NCBI GenBank assembly: GCA_014607495.2
Contig: CP053170.1
Location: forward strand, 5,456,001 to 5,520,000
Source of the DNA: Carposina sasakii
Lineage: Eukaryota; Arthropoda; Insecta; Lepidoptera; Carposinidae
DNA: 64,000 bases
Direction of reading: 5' to 3'
Shown one piece after another: positions 1 through 13,177 of the stretch. The stretch's first letter is position 1. Each line of letters opens with the position of its first letter. The position numbers and the translations under genes were made by a program. Below the pieces are notes generated by a model. The model had not been told where the DNA came from. It saw only the letters and a list, made by a program, of their open reading frames with translations, and ran no database searches.

Positions 1-127
1 TAGTGTAATGTATAGTAATGTACTAATCTAAGAATCTAAGTGTCAACGACTGGAATTGTGAGGCACCTGAAGGTGCATCGAAACAGTTAGTATGATATTA
101 GAACTATGACATCTTATTCCTCTATGC
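1..127. repeat. Foldback family A, right half (cut by the window edge)
   Basis: Matches the right arm of the complete copies at 7400-7651 and 47825-48093, sharing AAGTGTCAACGACTGGAATT and ending CATCTTATTCCTCTATGC. Confidence 0.75.
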
Positions 128-149
128 CTCACCAACCACATCGTATTTT

Positions 150-790
150 TGGGGTGTATCACTGTAGTCTCCTCTGGCCGAAAAGTGCCCCCTGTGTCAC
201 TGGTGGAGGGGGCAACTCGAACTAAAATTTTTTGATGTCTTAAATCGTTGCTAGAAGTGACAAATAATAAAGCATTTATTCAGATAGTCATAATATACAG
301 ACAGTTCAGATATGACAAAGATTGTCTGAACAGAAACAGAAAAGTCAATCAGGGAATAATCATGTAAGTAGGTATTTATTTTATGTATAATGAAACAAGT
401 AAGTAGTCAATTTAAATGTTTTAATTAGAAATCAACAAATTGAATTTTTTTCACTAAAAATAAATACAAGAAATGTCCTACTTTCTTTTCTGATTATTCT
501 GATTAATTACTTACGTGATTATTCCCTAATTGATTTTTTGTTCCTATTTTAGTTCCAATCATCGTCATATCCGAATTACTGTATACAATATCTAACCACA
601 TGATTTGTCACTTTTAGCAACATTTTGTAGCAACGTCTCAAATGAGAGACTGGGAGACATTTAAAATTCAAGTCCCAGCTGTCCCCCGATTCAACGGTGG
701 AGGTGGCAACTGGGAGATTTTTGTAAACAAATCCTGTTTGCCCCCTGACGGGGGAAAGCCAGAGGTGGGTACTGGGATACACTCTAATTT
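150..790. repeat. Foldback element with ~200-bp inverted arms
   Basis: Left-arm segments (about 152-235 and 247-375) reappear inverted at about 504-622 and 660-786. Examples: TCAATCAGGGAATAATCATG (341) against its complement at 511-533, and GCTAGAAGTGACAAAT (250) against ATTTGTCACTTTTAGC (604). It could form one large hairpin. 790-1619 holds nothing I can assign beyond repeated GTCCCCA/CAGTCGTC motifs near 1228-1455. Confidence 0.7.
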
Positions 791-1619
791 TGCAGTTGTA
801 TAAGTTGTGGTGGCGTTGTCTAAAGAGGATAGGTTGTATGATAGGTTACGTAGTTGCCGACGTGTTTGAGATGTTGCCTGGCGCTAGTCGTAACCACCAG
901 TCACTGGGGAGTTACGACGTGAATGCAATGTTGTCGTGTATGTATGATGTAACGTTAGGACAAATCGATTGACGTAAGAAACATCAAAATCAGCTTACGC
1001 ATTTGGTCTCTGTGTCACAAAGGAACAAACATACCTAGACTGATAAACACATCATAACTTCTTCATAATGCGCAGCTGGGTAAAAGCACCTACTTAGGCT
1101 ACTTACTAAGCTTTACCGTTTCTTTTGGCTTTGCCGTATATACACCTAGTTAGGCTGGTATTTGTACCAAAAGTACTTAAATCTAACTTAAACTTTGTCC
1201 TCTTTCATGGAGTTTTTCCCGTTTATTCCCAGTCGTCCCCAACCTGTCGTCCCCACATGTCACTATTACCTTGGTCTTTTAAAATTATTTTCAATCAAAA
1301 ACATTGTTTAGGCCCTTCAGGCTTGCGCAGTAAGTCGTTATTAAAGCATTTTAACAATCCGTGAAGTCTCCTATTAAATAAAAAGTTCCAATCGTCAACA
1401 TTGCTGGGGACGAACGAATTTTTTTTCCTCACTCGTCCCCAGTGGGGACGACTGGGAATAAATGGTTTATCGCAATTGAGTTTAAAAACCTCCGCGCGTT
1501 AGATGTGATCCAAATAATGCATAAGAAATTACAAAAACCGATTTCCAATAACTTCATTAATCATTTTATTTGTATTAGGCATAATCTAAATGCTAATAAT
1601 TTAACTTTGTTTTTTCCAG

Positions 1620-4600
1620 ATGAGGAGGATCAAGAATCTGAAAATAACAGCTTCGAGAATAAGCAAGAGGAACCAGCTAATAATAATGTTTCAGCATTAT
1701 TAAAGAGGCTTCAGTCAACCGGTGCTCTTATAAAAAAGCCGAAACAAGAGTACTACTGCTTTACCTGTAAAGAAGATTATACAAGTTGGGCGAAATTAGA
1801 GAAGCATCTAATACAGCACGTTTCTCTGCCGTCAATAATACTTACCAAGCTGCCGTCCGACGACGAATACGAGCCCGGCTCGGGAGATGAAAACTGGTCC
1901 GAAGATGAAGAACTACCGCCTACTCCCAATAAAGAGGAACAGAAAACGCCGCAAAAGCTAAACATATCACAAATTCTGCAAAAAACTGGCTTGTCTATAA
2001 AAAAAACCGGAGATTCGCCTCAAAAAAGTAATGATTCCGCATTAAGCAAGCTGTCTGGTTTAGGGTTTACTATCAAGAAAAATTCTACACCTATAAAAGA
2101 AGAAAAGAAAGAACCCGAAAAGCCAAGTTCAGCTCAGGATCTTATGCAAAGGCTTGGAAAATTGGGAGGTATAAAATTAAAACTTAAATCAGATGGTAGT
2201 AATTCTAATAGCTTTCAAGTTGTAAATGGGTTAAGAGATTTTAAAACGTCTGACGATGAAGGCAGTGGAGATGAAGGTAAAGACGAAGAAGATGAGGAGC
2301 AGGACAAATCTGCAGAACAAGAAGAATTAGGCGAGCAAGACTCAGAAGATGAACTGAATACTACTTGTAAAAGCGAGGAAAGTGATGATAACATACCATT
2401 AGTGAAAACAAAGCAAGCTCAAGCTGTTAGCAAGAATCAAGCTCAAATAATACCTAAAACTGAGCCAGTTAAAACCCCTACAAAGATTGCAAATCCTCCG
2501 CCGCAACTTGTCAAACAACCAGGAAGGCCTGCTGTAAAACAAACACCTAAACGAATAACTACTATAGCAACGGCTCCTCAACAAGTTCGCGAATCACCCG
2601 TGGTGGCACAAACGGCTACAGCATCTAGATCTAATTCAGCATCAAATTCAAACGAGGCAACTTGTAATGTTGTGGTAAAACAGGAGCCTGAGCCAGAACC
2701 AGTAACGCAATCTTCCATACCACTTTTTTCTAATGTAATTAAGTCTGAGAGAGCTTCCCCTCCACTTGAAGAACGAACAACCCCAATAATTACTGTTGTC
2801 AAAACAGAGCCGGGAGCAGCGGCACCGTCTCAAACAGTATTCACGCATCAAGCTAATACATATTCTACTGGTCCATCTGTTCCACCGCCAAACCTTCTTC
2901 CTATTGCAAAGACAGAGGATACTACCACAACTATTATCGAAATTAATGGCGATTCCAATGATGAAGACGATGATTGCTGTGTAGTATCTGCCACACCGGC
3001 ACCTGATGTTAAACCTATTATTCCTAAAACTGAAATAAGTGCGCCCGCGTATCCTCCTCCCGCTTATTCTTCATCGTCCACTCAACCGACCTATCCAAGT
3101 GGAAACAGTGTGTTATCTGGTCGCTTGACCGCCGGATCAACAGAAAAACAGCATACTTTTAACTGGAATGCTCCAGATACAAAACCCCCAATTGATATGC
3201 TGGAAAAAAGTGCAGATGACATATTTGAAAGCCTCCTATCATCAACTAAAAAAGAAAATCTGGCCGACGCAAATGAATACATATCTCTGGATACACTGGG
3301 GCCCCAGCATTCTTGTGATGTCTGCAATACGAGATTTACTGATGTATCTCTCTTGGAAGACCACATTAGAATGACAGGCCATTCTAAAAGTATAATTTTG
3401 CCTTCAACTTCCTCGTTATTGCCGACTTCGGCGACATTACTGCCATATAATCCACAGTCGAATATTCTCTCGTCATTGCTGCCCGTTAAGCAACTAGCTG
3501 AACAAGTAGGAAAATTATCAACTATAGGCACCACTGGCGCTGGCTTTACACACCAACAGAATGTTATGATAAACATTCAAGCATACCCTGGGGCCGGAGG
3601 AGTCATGCCAGCACCTCATGGATACAACGCCTACGGCCAGGCGCAAAACCTGAATCAGAATTACAGCCAACCAAATAATATGTACAACCCTAATCAAGGC
3701 CAACAAATGCCAAATCAGTATCCTGGACAATCTTACATGGGACAGCAGCAGGTGTATAGCCAATATCAACCTCCCATGTCAAAGTATCCTGGAAATATAC
3801 CACAAAACACATTTACCAATACTCATACGCCATATTCTCAAGGAAATCCATTACAGAACATACAACAGGCTTACGGTGATCCGTCGGGCATGATGAATCA
3901 GCAACAGGGCCAAATGGGTCCCCCTATATCAGCAGCTAACCATCAGTTTATTCCATCTTCAAGTCCTAGCAACATGAAACCGTCTCCAAATATCAAAATA
4001 CAGAATGTCCAGACCTTCCAACCTGGGCAGTTGATGGGACCTCCGGGGCAACCATTGAGTGGCGTATCCGACATGGGTTCGGGACACGCCGCTCCCGGGC
4101 ATATAACTGCGCCTGGCCAGCCAATGGGCGGACAGATGCCTTCGCCAGCACCAATCAGAATGGCGCCAGGGGCCAACATAACTGGTAGCCGGCCACGCAT
4201 GTCGTCCATCAGAGGTCCCAGGCCGACTATAAGGCCGGGTATACAAGTACATGGTCAAGTGCGGGGTCAGAAACCAAGAATGCCGCTTAAAAGGCCAGCG
4301 GGCGCCCCAGCTGGTCCCGGGCTGAAGCGACGCCCTGACATGCTACTGCCCGGTAAGCATGACAACGAAGACTGTCAAGTGATGTCAATGCAGAAACAAC
4401 GCGACGGTCTGCCCCTGATCTCTAGTATCCAAGGTGCCAAAGACAAATTGAATCTCGGTAATCAACTCTCAATAACTAAGAAGACTGTGAACAAGGAGGC
4501 GAACGCTATGGCCAACGTTCTGGCGTCTCGCGGCATTAGTATCAAACAGAAACAGAAAAGTCGATCGCCAACTCCAGAACGACCTATCCCGCATATACCT

Positions 4601-5104
4601 AACCTTGGCGCAGGAGTTAGTATCAAGCACACGTCAAAATCGAGCAATTTCTCAATACCGGAAGCGAAAGTCGGTGGCAGTATGCTCTCATGTAAGATAT
4701 GTAAGAAAATGTTTATGAACTACAATTCGTTGTCCGTTCACATGAGCGCCGCACATCCACAGAACAAATTGCCGTTATTCAAATGCGAGGACTGCCCCGC
4801 GTCTTATCCAAAAATCCTTCAATTACAACACCATAAACGAGTGTTTCACAATGTCTCCGGACCGAATAGGGAGTTAGGGTTGCCTGTTGTTGACTTATCG
4901 CAAGAAGACAACTTGAAACGTTTGAGTAATTTAGGTATTTATAGTTTTATTCCTCTGGCGAGTAGGGATCAGGGCGGAGGATGTTTCGGCATCCCTGTGA
5001 TCTCAGTACATAATGCACAAAACGGAATGACCAGCAGTATGTTGGCTCTGGGTGCAGATGGCTTATTAAGTTTAGGCCCCATGAAACCTTTGCCTAACAC
5101 ATAG
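1620..5104 (+). CDS. C2H2 zinc-finger protein, large 3'-terminal exon (5' exons missing)
   Basis: The reading frame is open from 1442 to the stop at 5104, but a polypyrimidine tract and AG at 1605-1619 make a good acceptor, so the real exon probably starts at 1620 with the last two bases of an Asp codon (about 1161 codons). I did not recognise the family. C2H2 fingers are visible at about 1753-1821 (YYCFTCKEDY..H..H), 3310-3383 (HSCDVCNTRF..H..H), 4684-4755 (LSCKICKKMF..H..H) and 4780-4850 (FKCEDCPASY..H..H). Between them lie acidic Ser/Glu stretches (about 1855-1920, 2250-2390), Lys/Pro-rich linkers, a Gln/Asn/Pro/Gly/Met-rich region (about 3580-4260) and a basic Arg/Pro patch (4190-4340). 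The C-terminus is hydrophobic and glycine-rich. A short L..L...G.xIKK motif recurs (see findings). This composition suggests a nuclear, nucleic-acid-binding regulator; that is inference. A poly(A) signal follows at 5166. The ATG at 1442 is unlikely to be the start. Confidence 0.85.
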
Positions 5105-5165
5105 CATCTATATTTTATATTCGTAATTAGTAAGTGTACATGTGAGTTAAAATATTCTTTATATT

Positions 5166-5171
5166 AATAAA
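5166..5171 (+). promoter_or_regulatory. Candidate poly(A) signal of the zinc-finger gene
   Basis: AATAAA lies 62 bases after the TAG at 5102-5104. Further AATAAA-like hexamers occur to about 6770, so a longer 3' UTR is also possible. Confidence 0.6.
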
Positions 5172-7399
5172 ACTCTGGAGTCACAAAAATTCTATTTTGT
5201 CTTAGAAGTATATTATTTTTTACAGTATGAAGTGGACGTGAATAACTATCATTTGACTCTAAAAATAATGTAATGTTTTCAGTGTAACTGTTACATTATT
5301 GCTCTTATATTGTGATTATTAATTTAAGGTTTTGATAATTCTGACTTAACTACTTAAGTAATGTAATGCAGTTTAGAATATGTGTTTCCGACGCGCATTA
5401 CTACAATCTATAGTATGTATTAATTACTTCACATTCAGGAATAATTTGAGGGAGTACAAATGTTATGTCGCGAGTTATAAAACATTTCAAACTGTCGCAT
5501 GTCTAAATTAAAAATGTTAATCTATTGTAAAATGTTGCCAGCACTTATGTACTAACCTTGTGATCGGTCCGTCACGGTACAAAAGTAGTCAAGATACAGC
5601 ACGATATATCCAAAACCGTCATATCTTCGTATATACGAGTATCTGAAAACAAAATGGCGCATATTGCAGCTGCTTCTCTAGAAATTATCGAATCTAGAGA
5701 TTTTTTGTCCGAATATTAAGTAATAATTATTGTACTTCACTTTCGACGTTTCTCCTATCAATATGGAGGCAATTGTAGTTTTGTTTGACGGCCCTTATTT
5801 AAAGAGGGTAGCCCGAAATTTCCTTTGAACGCATTAGCAATATTTTACGCGTAGTCGGGCTTTTTTTCTTCTGACTTTTAAAGCCCAGTCCTTGATTTGA
5901 TTACTTACCAGGGCTTGCTGTTGGTGCTACAAGTGTGTAGTTAAGCATCGTTTTGCACGTCTCAGATAGCATACATAGATAAATCCAGCTAAACACTGTA
6001 AATTCTGTACGCATGCGGTTTCTGAATTGCTGATAAACTTCTAATATGTAATTTTAAAAAATTATCCAAAAAATGTTCTTAAAAATAGAAATACTTATTT
6101 GTGAAAGGCCGCATTAATGTACAGAAGCATGCAGGATTGTTTTCATTCTGGAAGCGAGATGTGAACTCGCTTTCAAATTGGAAATCATTATGCTTTAGTT
6201 TGTGGTTACCCGAAAACGATTGATTGCGGTCTGGTAACAATAATGTCGACAAAACTGCTGTTTTTATTTATGAAATGTATGTACTCGTAACTACTAAAGT
6301 ATGTATTCTAATGTAAACCTGTTTCTCTTGTCAACTATTCTTATTTTTAGGTAAACCAAATTGTAATGTAATATTTATAAGTGCAATACAGAGTTTATTT
6401 ACCACTTCATTATAATCGTTTGCAATAATATTTTTATCCCGAGCGGATAAACATTTTTTGTAATGGCGATATAATTACTACCGATCTAAATAAACGTGTA
6501 AGAATTTTATTAAAGTCTGTTTATTAAAATATAAGCTCCATCTGTTTTTTAGATGTAAAATGAATAATTTTTTATGAATTACAAAGACACTAGCTCCATC
6601 TATCAAGCGCCACCTCTAGGTCGTGTGTAAATCTAGATTTAATTTTAACTGACTTCTATCACATGCATTTTGCTGGAAGAGATCTCTGGTAGAGATAAGC
6701 TTGCCATTGTACATGCATCTCTTCTTTAATGTTGTATGCCATATTTCTTTTTGTGTATGTGCAATAAAGAATAAAGAATTTTCTGTTCATATCACAAAAG
6801 CAAGACGTCATGTGGTAGAGTCCGTTTCATAAAATAACTCCGAACTAATATTTTTGTATGTAGGTGTAGTAATACTGATAATGTAGTTATCAAAACACAT
6901 TAACGATTTCCTGAAACGCACTCTACTTAAAATCTAGTTACGCATTTGCTGCAAGTGGGGTCAAAACAAAAGACATTGAGATAGGTTTCATTCTACAGAG
7001 ATCCTTGACACATTAAGAAATATCAAGGCACCAGTGTCTATGAAATTTCAACTGTTTCATTTTAGCCTCTCATATTTAGTTAATATACTTATCCGCTTTC
7101 TCACGTATAAGACCTGTTGTAGATACCTATAGAGTCCGTTTCATAGAATAACTCCTGTGCATGGTTTGGGAACTAACAATTTTTTTTGTATGCAGTCACA
7201 AAGATAATGTTGTCACATAGTACGAGTAACTAGCGCCATCATTCAAAGGAACTATTTGGTGAAAGGAACTCTAACAAACTAAGTTAAATTAAAGACTTAA
7301 GTAGGTACCTAGCTACTTAAGTAATTGTATGAAGCCAAGAAGAGTCTCCCTAGAATTGCTTTTGTATGAGGCAGCTGCACTGCTATGTATATCTAATCA
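5172..7399. other. Intergenic AT-rich region, no gene seen
   Basis: No coding potential recognised. It may include a longer zinc-finger 3' UTR. A motif of about 30 bp beginning AGAGTCCGTTTCATA occurs at 6818 and again at 7131. 7652-8497 and 9240-11072 likewise show no gene or assignable repeat. Confidence 0.5.
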
Positions 7400-7651
7400 G
7401 AGGAATAATAGATGTCATAGGTGCTAATGTCATACTAACTGCCTCGATGCACCTTTAGACTTTTCGGTGCCTCACAATTCCAGTACTTGACACTTAGATT
7501 GCATTACAGCAATGTACTACATTACTAATGTACTGTAACATACAGTAATGCAATCTAAGTGTCAAGGACTGGAATTGTGAGGCATCGAAAAGTCTAAAGG
7601 TACATCGAGGCAGTTAGTATGACATTATCATTCTATAACATCTTATTCCTC
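7400..7651. repeat. Foldback family A, complete copy
   Basis: Two arms of about 110 bp in inverted orientation: GAGGAATAATAGATGTCAT at the left and ACATCTTATTCCTC at the right, with TGCCTCACAATTCCAGT against ACTGGAATTGTGAGGC inside. The centre is a palindromic AATGTA/TACATT run. Confidence 0.85.
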
Positions 7652-8497
7652 GATAGTAGGTAGATACATACTTCGAAATGTGTACTAGTTAATTTGATTA
7701 TATTTTGCTGGCGTTTTTCTGAAGACTTATTACCTAGTCAACGAGATTGACTTATTTAGGTACCTACATTGTTTTGTGGCTATGCAAAGTCTAGGCACGT
7801 CTGGACAGGGAAGCGCCTTTCCACCAGATATATCTACGAACCAGAAACGGCTCCCTTATTAGGTACCTAATTAGCAAAAGCAATGCGATAGCGAAAATTG
7901 TAAAAAAATCTCTGATTGCTTTTATAATTCGTAATAATGTAGGTACATGAAAGCAATCTTAAGGGCACACTGACATTTCAACGCGTATATTCTACAATTT
8001 TCGCTGTCACATTGCTTCTGTTTTGCTTTTGCAAGATACCTACGTAATCATCCTGCGGTATTCGTATTGCCTTGCCATAGTGTGTGTGCGAACCGCGTTG
8101 CTTCCAATAAAGGCATGTTACTACAGGTTCGCAGAATTTGGTCAATTTAACGAATAGTTTGAATACCTTCGATTATCCAAATAATCGTCTACTCCCTCAG
8201 AAGGACTATCTTCTTTTGGTGACAATATTTATCAGTGAAGTATGAGAATGTATAAGTTTCGAATTTCCACTAACATATCAAAGTAAGGGCTGGCTAAAAT
8301 TATATATTCTATTGTGAATCGACTCATTTAGTTATTTTTAAGTTCTTGAAAAATGTTTGTTCGCGCAATATAAAAGTTTAGGTATATTTCAATAGCTGTT
8401 TATTGTATGTTGAAATAGAAATATTTAAATTAAATACATTAATATAATTACTTTGGAATACGATATCTATATTTTATCTTCTATACTACCCAACGTA

Positions 8498-8974
8498 CAG
8501 GGTGTAAGTGACAACAAATAAATAAAATTCGGTATTATCCTAGCTGTTAACTTACACCTTGTAGGTATACATAAGTTTTTTTTATACAGGATACTGGTGA
8601 CATTAACATTATAAGACTCCGAAACATTAGTCCATGCTTCTGGGTGGATTTGGCGGATTTAGAAGGAGAGTTCGCGCAGGCAGGAAACCAGCCATAGAAC
8701 AATACCACGAATAGAAACCATATTACGCTGATCCCTAAAAATGGGATCCTATTCCCTGATGATCATCATTACTCAATATCAATTTTTGCGGTTTCTCTTC
8801 TTTTACCGAGACCAAATGACAGCCAATATGGCGCAGTTTTATTACAATTTTCCCGAATTGCTAACAAAATGGGCATGTTGAGCGAAATGCCATGAAAATA
8901 TGGACCCCTTGCAAATTTTCGGATAAGTGCTTAATTGTGGGCAATTTTCATAGCTTTCCCCTTGTAACACCCTG
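8498..8974. repeat. CAGGGTG-terminated element
   Basis: Begins CAGGGTGTAAGTGACAAC and ends GTAACACCCTG, the same termini as the other CAGGGTG families. The internal sequence is not otherwise seen in the window. A second CAGGATACTGGTGACA motif inside at 8587 suggests a nested or composite copy. Confidence 0.5.
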
Positions 8975-9097
8975 TATGAGGCTTGGCCAGAAGTAAGTAC
9001 GTTAACTAAATACTTAGGTGCCTACTCTACACCAGTCAGATTATCTTTAGTCCCGTTCTTCTGCAAATACAGTGAGTGCTTAGACAATTTAACATTG

Positions 9098-9238
9098 TTT
9101 GGCATCGACGTTCGTCACCGCCATGCCGATGCCGCCACCAACAAGTACTTGGCAGTAAGAGTTCATCAAGTGACTTGGCGAACGTACGAAAATGAAGGAT
9201 ACCTTTGGAGCAAACGTTTCAGTTACGAACAGTGGCGG
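9098..9238 (+). repeat. Dispersed repeat with TTTGGCATCGACGTTCGTCACC
   Basis: Shares TTGGCATCGAC.TTCGT, CGTGACTTG.CGAACG-like and GGAGCAAACGT segments with the reverse strand of 63600-63745, and CGTCGACGCCAAACGATG with 53684-53707. The small ORF at 9095 lies in it and is not considered a gene. Confidence 0.55.
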
Positions 9239-11185
9239 CTACTGAAATTTTTAGATGGGAGTTCACTTTTTTTTAATTTTAGCGCATGCAAAATTACAGT
9301 TTGGAAACACTATTCTCAACACAGAATATGCTCCAATCTTCATTGTTATTAAAATTTATTAACCTAGTCAGAGTAGTATATTCTTTGCACCTAAGTTTTC
9401 TCGCATACCTACTAACCCAATTATGGACTCTGTCTGAAATAAACAGTTTTATTTTCACCCCATTTATTTATAAAATTCAGATGACCCAATGAAACACATT
9501 AAAGACAACCATATCGCGTTCTAACTCGGACTAAGAGACATCTAGTGGCCGCATACGCACACTACGAATTAATGTGAGCGGCGCTCCAGAATAGGCTAAT
9601 TTTTCATACGAAATCTTCTGTTTCACGCGCTGGCCTATGTCAGTATGTCTCTTTCGTACTCATTGAATACAGTACTAGGAATCGTACCAAATTTCGTTTC
9701 ATTGGAGCGCGATCGCTAGCGCAACTACTTGACAACTTACTTGAGACCAGTGACGTGAGCTTGAGACGAACGCGTAGACACTATTGTAAAACATAGAAGA
9801 ATTGAAAGATAATTATAAATATAGAGAAATATAGATTGCCTTTGTAATCTTCGTGGGTGGGATTGCACTGCACAAGCGCTCTTTAGGACGAGCCGCCAGT
9901 GGTTACGAACCTCCATCTATTCTATCTAGGTGTTTCTGTTATTATGTTACCTACTAACGATAAAGGTCCCTAGTCGTAATTACAAGGACAATTGGTAGCA
10001 TGTTACTTTGGAAGGCGAGAAACGATGTCTAAGCACGAGGTAAATGACCCGAAGAAAGTAGGTGGTCCCGGAGTAAGCGTAGTACTCGGCGCTGGCAGCT
10101 GACCGCCTAGCAGCACGAGTAGTCTGCGGCTATGAAGCCTCGCAGGATGTAGATGGTGTTGATGGTTAGGTTTTTAGGCGTGTCTAGGTGCATGTAAGTA
10201 TATATATGCCACCCGTAAGATTCATAACTAATAGGTAGTAACTAGGTCCTGAAATACCTATCATTTGTCAGAATTCTCCGTACCTCATCATAACAGATGT
10301 TCAGCAGAACTGAATACGCCTACTCATTAAGGAAGTTAGACTGTGCATTCTTGGAAGATGACCTACTAAAGACTTGTAGCGACCTTGGCAATGTCGCCAG
10401 AGCACCAGTAACTAAAGTATTGTAGAATGAGAGACTCTCATCCCCAAGAACGAATATATTCTCATTTTATATGAAATAATTTCATTTGACGATTTAAGAT
10501 AGGTACCTACTCGTATGTTCAGAAGTTTATAAATTAGGGCCACGTTTCTTAACATTTTTCAAGCCTTTATAATAAACACACGAATAAGTAGGTACATATA
10601 GGACAATTTATTTTAGTAAGTAATGCATTTTTATTTGGTGCTGCTAGTCATAGATAAGATTGCGGACCCCTAGATCTACTCTCGCGAACCTGCAGGCGTC
10701 CGCGGACACAGGGACTACGTTGGGGAATTAGCTACATTTTGATTTAATGATGATTATAATGAAGATGAGTCATTACAAAGAACTGGCAGAAGAAGCAAGC
10801 TGCTTAGTCCCCCTAGTCCTCCCTAACCATTAACTACGTATACCTATCGATAACGAACGTCGCCAATGTAACATCATTTCGCATGTTACATTTTGGCTAA
10901 GCAACCAATAACATTTACAAACGGCCAATACACTCAAATAAATCTAGATTGATAGAGTACCTATCAAAATACCTAACAACCTAAATCTCAAACATGTGTT
11001 CCGACAATAACGAACGTTAAAAAGCCAGTCATACGCTTAAATAGTTGATACAGTGTTGTACCTACAGTGAAATCAGTGTTGCCCCCGGTCTATGCCAGCT
11101 AAGTGGTTTGCACGCGTCTCAGTCTATAGTGCGATGTGACCTACCGGAATCCAAAAAGGTTCAGGTTTATTTTGAAGAATTAACA

Positions 11186-13177
11186 ATGAGGAGCTTTGAT
11201 TTTTGGTAAGCCTCTTTTATGGTAGATATTTTAATTTTATGTTACCTAATTATGTGATTAGTAAATAGTTAAGTATTAGGTGATTTCATATTTTTCATGA
11301 TAGACGGGTAAACTTATTTTGGACACGATTACCAAGTCTTGCTAGCACGATCGTTTTAGCAATTTGTGTGAAACTAGGTAGCTGGACTGCGGTGTTAGCA
11401 TGAATGCAGGATTATTTCCACTGGGGAAGAAATGTCTCTACACTACTTAGGTATAGCACCATATCGTTTGAAAAATGGCAAGAATCCTACTTTAAAGTTC
11501 ATGATCTTATGACAGGATAGGTACAGAGATCGAGAGAGTTTTTAAAATAACATGACAATAATAACCTCATATACCTACTGAAAGAAACTTTGACTGCGTG
11601 TGACCTAGTGTTACTCTCGCGACTCGAATCTAATAACACTAGGCTTTCAAGCTCTAAAGCGGCATTAGGCTCAGAGCGAACCAATTTAACCAATAATTTG
11701 TACTAAAGTATAGAATGTATGTACACTGTGGTAGTACCTACTTATGGCTAGCTAGATAGCTACTAAGAAAACCTAGACACAAGTATGAACATATTTGTAT
11801 AACGCTACACGTGAGACCGAACTAAATTACGAATTACATCTCGACTTCTTAAGTATGAGTTATAGAATCCTGGAAACTACTAATTAGCGGTACAAAGATC
11901 TGGTATTTTCTAGATCGCGTCGTATACCTACACAGGGTAGGTATACCTACTACAGGCTATCTTTTAGCCAAGCGGGAGGCGTAAGTTCGATCCCAGTCAC
12001 GGGCTGTACCAATGAATTTATTTCATGTACAGATTTTAATGTTGCAAAAATTTTAATGTTACTTACGAGTAGCTCGTTGCTCGGTAAGCACGTAAAACCG
12101 TTGGTCCTGCGCCTGATCTCTCTCCGGTCGTGTCGGCTTTCCGTCCCATCGGACTATGAGAGTAACGGAATAGAGAGTGCCTCTGTGTTTGCGCACACAT
12201 TTTGTGCACTATAATATTTCCTGCGTACCTGGCCAATCTCTGTAGAGATTGGTCGCCTTGGCCAAAATATGATCCTGTGTTGGTTGATGCGGAACTTCAC
12301 TAGAAGCATTCACACAAGCAACAGTATCTCCTTTTGTGCATGTCGTAAGAGTCGACTGAGAAACTGAGAGGCGTTCTCTCAGGCGACAAGCCAGTAGGTT
12401 GTCAGAGGTCAATACGCTAAACGTGGCTGTAGGATCTCTCTTCGTATCCTGCAGTTTTGGAAACAGAGCTATGTGTATATGAATATAATTATCTATGTTA
12501 TTGGACTTAACATGGTTCATGTCTGATCGATGAGCGGTCTTCATAACATAACGACCTGATTGTCTCCTGAAGGTCATGCTGTAAGTGGACCGCGTCTGCC
12601 GGGTCTATTAATGCCTGTTCAATTCATTATTGGCCTTTGATCTGGAATCATCGATGTTCGATGAGGAAAGTGGGCCACGGACTGAATTGAGCTGTATTGC
12701 TTTCGTTACGGTCAATGTTAATATTAAGATGTTTCCTGATTTATTTAAAAATGTTATGTAAGTTTTATAAAATTCTACAGCTATTTTTCGACCTAGATAG
12801 TCCCTAAACGAGGGTTAACAGAGCTGTGGCACACGGCAATTTAGTACTATAAATATATATACGGCTCTGTTCCCAAAATGGGATAACCAGCACTGCAGGA
12901 TCGTAAGCGAGATCCTAAAGCCATAGTATAGCGGAGTATTAATGATCGATCAATGACAAGTTGATATACTCGTACTCGTAGCTTATCGCCTGAGAGAATT
13001 CCCGAGTTCCTCTCTTACGACTACATGCACGGATCAGCTGCATGCTGATGTACCTATTCTAGTAAAGCCTCGCATCAGCACGGGAAATGAGGTGAGGGAC
13101 ATAATATACATATTATTTTTAATTTTTCAGGTGTATCGTCGTGATATCATTATTTCCACTTTCTGTGCGATCGGAAG
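11186..13177 (+). CDS. Collagen exons 1-2: split signal peptide
   Basis: The start ATG at 11186 opens a 20-base coding exon (M-R-S-F-D-F plus two bases) ending at a GTAAG donor. After a 1.9 kb intron, exon 2 (13131-13177) supplies [16 protein letters not shown]. The hydrophobic core across the junction is a typical signal peptide, cleaved near residue 21-22 (inferred). Splitting the signal sequence over two tiny exons is why ORF scans miss it. Confidence 0.8.

Noticed and set aside
1442..1619. ATG at 1442 as the start of the zinc-finger protein
   Set aside because: The sequence looks intronic and ends with a strong acceptor at 1619; residues encoded here are AT-rich and show no domain.
3091..3576. 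161-codon ORF antisense to the zinc-finger exon
   Set aside because: A shadow of the real coding frame; composition and lack of motifs argue against it.
9095..9352. 85-codon ORF in the intergenic region
   Set aside because: Overlaps a dispersed repeat; no domain, and no splice or start context.
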